Shown piece after piece: positions 6,781 to 9,098 of a DNA stretch of 9,098 nt. Source of the stretch: an uncultured Bacteroidales bacterium (GTDB lineage: Bacteria > Bacteroidota > Bacteroidia > Bacteroidales > UBA932); assembly GCA_946405485.1 (NCBI GenBank), contig CAMJHJ010000085.1, positions 1 through 9,098 of the forward strand, read 5' to 3'. The translations under genes were made by a program, and so were the position numbers. The notes under the pieces are model-generated. The model saw nothing but the letters and a program-made list of their open reading frames with translations, searched no databases and had not been told where the DNA came from. The stretch's first letter is position 1. The number at the start of each line of letters is the position of its first letter.

Positions 6781-7824
6781 CTATTCATGTTTAAGAGTTT
6801 GCAATGCGGTGACCAGGGTGTCGACCTGTGCTTCGGTCGTGGCCCAGCTGGTGCAGAAACGCCAGGCGTCGCGACCGTCGGGGGTGCGCGTCCAATACTC
6901 GAAGCCGAATTCCTCGCCCAGTTTGCGGGCCTGCTCCTCGCTGAGGATGGGGAAGACCTGGTTGGTCCCGCCTTCGATCAGCAAATCGAATCCGGCAGCC
7001 CTGAAGGCGGCGCTCAGCTTGTCCGCCAACCGGTCGGCCTGACGTGCCAATTTGAAATAAAGGCCATTTTCCATGAGCGTCTCGAACTGGATGCCCAGCA
7101 GGCGTCCTTTGGCCAGCATGCCGCCGCCTTGCTTGATGCAGTAGCGGAAGTCGCGGCCGAGTTCCTTGTTACGGAAGACCACGGCTTCACCGAACAGCGC
7201 GCCTTGCTTGGTGCCGCCGATATAGAAGACGTCGGCGAGGCGGGCGATGTCCTTGAGTAACAGGCGACTGCGGGAAGATTCCAGGCCGTAGCCGAGGCGG
7301 GCGCCGTCGATGAAGAGCGGCAGCTCCCAATCGCGGCAAGCGGCGCTGATCTCTTCCAGTTCTGACTTGGAATAGATCGTGCCCAGTTCAGTGGGGAAAG
7401 AAATGTAGACCATGCCCGGCTGGACGATATGCTCGTGGTTGGCGTCATGCCAGTGGTCTTCCAGTGCGGTGCGTATCTGTGCGGCCGTGATCTTTCCGTC
7501 GGTCGTGGGGAGGGGAAGGACCTTGTGGCCGCCATGCTCGACGGCGCCTGTCTCATGGGCATTGATATGACCCGTAGCGGCGCACAGGACCCCTTGGAAC
7601 GGCCTCAGCAAAGAACCGATGACCGTGGCGTTGGTCTGTGTCCCGCCGACCAGGAAATGCACATCCGCATCCGGGGCGTCGCAGGCGATGCGGATCATCG
7701 CCGCCGCCCGTTCGCAGTGCGGATCTTCGCCGTAACCGACACACTGTTCGAAATTGGTTTCCTGCAGTCTCTGAAGGATGGACGGATGACAGCCTTCGAG
7801 GTAGTCACATTCGAAATGGATCAT
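6781..7824 (-). CDS. ltaE: Low-specificity L-threonine aldolase (PLP-dependent, beta-eliminating lyase family)
   Basis: A 347-residue fold-type I PLP enzyme of normal family length. It splits L-threonine or allo-threonine into glycine and acetaldehyde in the cytosol. Visible motifs are YGEDP (31-35), GGTQTN (60-65, cofactor phosphate site), HINAHETGAVE (86-96, with the His that stacks on the PLP ring), FIDGARLGYGL (171-181, with Asp173 pairing to the pyridine nitrogen and Arg176), and YIGGTKQG (201-208), where Lys206 forms the Schiff base. Low-specificity rather than strict L-allo specificity is inferred from the family and cannot be proven here. It is the first gene of the five-gene minus-strand run. 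A TACATTTG promoter candidate (7858-7851) lies about 27 bases upstream of its start, and mgsA begins 3 bases after its stop. A role in glycine supply or threonine catabolism is likely. Confidence 0.92.
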   Translation of the reverse strand: MIHFECDYLEGCHPSILQRLQETNFEQCVGYGEDPHCERAAAMIRIACDAPDADVHFLVGGTQTNATVIGSLLRPFQGVLCAATGHINAHETGAVEHGGHKVLPLPTTDGKITAAQIRTALEDHWHDANHEHIVQPGMVYISFPTELGTIYSKSELEEISAACRDWELPLFIDGARLGYGLESSRSRLLLKDIARLADVFYIGGTKQGALFGEAVVFRNKELGRDFRYCIKQGGGMLAKGRLLGIQFETLMENGLYFKLARQADRLADKLSAAFRAAGFDLLIEGGTNQVFPILSEEQARKLGEEFGFEYWTRTPDGRDAWRFCTSWATTEAQVDTLVTALQTLKHE

Positions 7825-7846
7825 GAGATTTGTTAGTTCGTTCCAA

Positions 7847-7878
7847 ATTGCAAATGTAGCTTGAAAATCGTAAATTTG
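7847..7878 (+). promoter_or_regulatory. Candidate Bacteroidota-type promoter for the COG0523 GTPase gene
   Basis: TAAATTTG at 7871-7878 fits the Bacteroides -7 consensus TAnnTTTG exactly. ATTG at 7847-7850, spaced 20 bases upstream, is a three-of-four match to the -33 TTTG element. Transcription would begin near 7885, giving a leader of only about a dozen bases before the ATG at 7898. I see no clear inverted-repeat operator such as a Zur box, although a short AT-rich site could be missed by eye. Confidence 0.5.
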
Positions 7879-7882
7879 CCAT
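7851..7882 (-). promoter_or_regulatory. Candidate Bacteroidota-type promoter for the threonine aldolase-led gene run
   Basis: On the minus strand, TACATTTG at 7858-7851 fits the Bacteroides -7 consensus TAnnTTTG exactly. About 20 bases upstream, where TTTG is expected, the sequence is ATGG (7882-7879), a poor -33 match. The implied start point near 7844 would leave a leader of about 20 bases before the ATG at 7824. It overlaps the plus-strand promoter candidate. Motif match only. Confidence 0.45.
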
Positions 7883-7897
7883 CCCTAAATTGGATAA

Positions 7898-9097
7898 ATG
7901 ATGAAAACAATACCTGTTTTGCTCCTGACCGGCTATCTTGGCAGCGGAAAGACCACCCTTGTCAACAAGATTCTTACGAACGGCAAAGGCATCAAATTCG
8001 CCGTGATCGTCAATGATATCGGCGAAGTCAACATCGACGCCGACCTGATCGCGAAGGACGGGATCGTAGGCAAGAAGGACGAGTCGCTGGTCGCGCTCCA
8101 GAACGGCTGTATCTGCTGCACCTTGAAAATGGACTTGGTGGAACAGCTGCGCGAGATCGTTTCGATGCAGAAGTTCGATTACATCGTCATCGAGGCGAGC
8201 GGCATCTGTGAGCCGGAACCCATCGCACGCACGATCTGTTCCATTCCCATGATGGGAGACGAGTATGTCAAGGATGGTGCGCCGCGGCTGGACTGCATCG
8301 TCACGGTGGTGGATGCCCTTCGGATGCGGGATGAATTCGGCTGCGCCAAAGATTTGCTGCGGGGCAACCTGGACGAGGAGGACATTGAGAACCTGGTGAT
8401 CCAGCAGGTGGAGTTCTGCGACATCGTGCTGCTCAACAAGGCTTCGATGATTTCAAGGGAAGAATTGGGCAAGATCCGGGAAATCATCCGCGCGTTGCAG
8501 CCTAAGGCCGAAATCATCGAGTGTGATTACGGCGACGTGGAGTTGGAGAAACTGATCTGGACCGAGCGTTTCAATTACAATTCCGTTTCCGCCTCGGCGG
8601 CTTGGATCAGCGCCGTGGAAGGGCACATGGAGGAAGAAGACGATGACGAAGATGATGATGACGACGAGCACGAGCATGAGCACGGGCATCACCATCACCA
8701 CCATCATGAAGGGGAGGGCGAGGTCGAGGAATACGGCATCGGGACGTATGTCTATTATCGTCGCAAACCTTTCGATATCAATAAATTCGACAATTTCGTC
8801 GCCAAGCATTGGCCGGCCGGCGTCATTCGCGCCAAGGGTATCTGCTACTTCACGAATGAGCCGGACCTCTGCTTCCTTTTCGAGCAGGCGGGCAGTCAGA
8901 TCGGACTGAAAAATATCGGGCAATGGTACGCGACCATGCCCGAAGATCAGTTGAATCAGATGTTGCTGGAGGATCCTGTGCTTCGCGCGGATTGGGATCC
9001 GGAGTATGGCGACCGGATGCAGAAGCTCGTCTTCATTGGCCAGCATCTGGACCGTCACGCCATCCGCGCCGCCCTGGACGCCTGCTTAGCTGACTAG
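7898..9097 (+). CDS. COG0523 / G3E-family (CobW-like) metallochaperone GTPase with acidic-histidine linker
   Basis: A 399-residue P-loop GTPase of the family that delivers metal ions, often zinc or cobalt, to target proteins in the cytosol. Seen in order: Walker A GYLGSGKTT (12-20), NDIGEVNID (39-47) in the switch I region, the metal-binding motif CICC (71-74) of the family CxCC type, EASG (99-102), VVDA (137-140), an Asp/Glu/His-rich linker (245-278) with seven consecutive His, then a CobW C-terminal domain (about 280-399) with YYRRKPFD and GQHLDRHAIRAALDACL. The guanine-specificity motif reads NKAS (180-183), not the canonical NKxD. Two Met codons stand in tandem at the start (7898 and 7901), and either could be used. 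The gene is divergent from the threonine aldolase gene and shares a 73-base promoter region with it. The client protein and metal cannot be inferred from neighbours, since only one base follows the stop. Confidence 0.92.
   Translation: MMKTIPVLLLTGYLGSGKTTLVNKILTNGKGIKFAVIVNDIGEVNIDADLIAKDGIVGKKDESLVALQNGCICCTLKMDLVEQLREIVSMQKFDYIVIEASGICEPEPIARTICSIPMMGDEYVKDGAPRLDCIVTVVDALRMRDEFGCAKDLLRGNLDEEDIENLVIQQVEFCDIVLLNKASMISREELGKIREIIRALQPKAEIIECDYGDVELEKLIWTERFNYNSVSASAAWISAVEGHMEEEDDDEDDDDDEHEHEHGHHHHHHHEGEGEVEEYGIGTYVYYRRKPFDINKFDNFVAKHWPAGVIRAKGICYFTNEPDLCFLFEQAGSQIGLKNIGQWYATMPEDQLNQMLLEDPVLRADWDPEYGDRMQKLVFIGQHLDRHAIRAALDACLAD
8630..8731 (+). other. Low-complexity Asp/Glu/His metal-binding tract inside the GTPase gene
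   Basis: Codons 245-278 encode Glu/Asp runs, then alternating Glu-His, then His-Gly and seven His, then Glu-Gly repeats. The DNA is correspondingly repetitive (GAN and CAY codons), mixing synonymous codons such as CAT and CAC rather than one pure repeat. This fits selection on the protein more than simple slippage. Such tracts in COG0523 proteins bind divalent metals and sit between the GTPase and C-terminal domains. Confidence 0.8.
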
Positions 9098-9098
9098 A

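Overview
The window looks like chromosomal DNA from a member of the Bacteroidota, most likely order Bacteroidales with mid-to-high GC. Three things point there: a SusC/SusD outer-membrane nutrient-uptake pair, a DUF4369-type TlpA lipoprotein, and promoter candidates of the Bacteroides form (TAnnTTTG at -7). Start codons lack strong Shine-Dalgarno sequences, as is usual in this phylum. I cannot assign a genus.

Layout. At the left edge (1-383, minus strand) is the 5' part of an aspartokinase gene, best read as the bifunctional aspartokinase/homoserine dehydrogenase thrA. Bases 384-561 hold no convincing gene but contain two terminator-like hairpins, both better on the minus strand. From 562 to 7824 five genes lie head to tail on the minus strand. 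In transcription order they are a low-specificity threonine aldolase, methylglyoxal synthase, a TlpA-like thiol-disulfide lipoprotein, a SusC-family TonB-dependent transporter and a SusD-family lipoprotein. Gaps are 3, 24, 39 and 12 bases. A 73-base divergent promoter region (7825-7897) separates this run from a plus-strand COG0523 (G3E/CobW) metallochaperone GTPase, 7898-9097, which ends one base before the window does.

How the genes work together. SusC and SusD should form an outer-membrane lid-and-barrel importer energised by TonB. The TlpA-like lipoprotein just upstream belongs to the same cassette by spacing. No glycoside hydrolase, sulfatase, peptidase or dedicated regulator is visible, so the imported substrate cannot be named. 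Threonine aldolase (threonine to glycine plus acetaldehyde) and MgsA (dihydroxyacetone phosphate to methylglyoxal) are cytosolic enzymes with no obvious link to uptake, yet the tight spacing permits one transcript from about 7845 to about 495. Spot GC counts are lower in the tlpA-susC-susD block than in the flanking genes, so the block may have been inserted between mgsA and thrA.

I see no RNA gene, IS element, CRISPR array or phage-like gene. The genes belong to known families. The less ordinary points are the operon arrangement, the composition step, the U9 hairpin just ahead of thrA, the overlapping divergent promoters, and residue changes in the GTPase (NKAS) and in MgsA.
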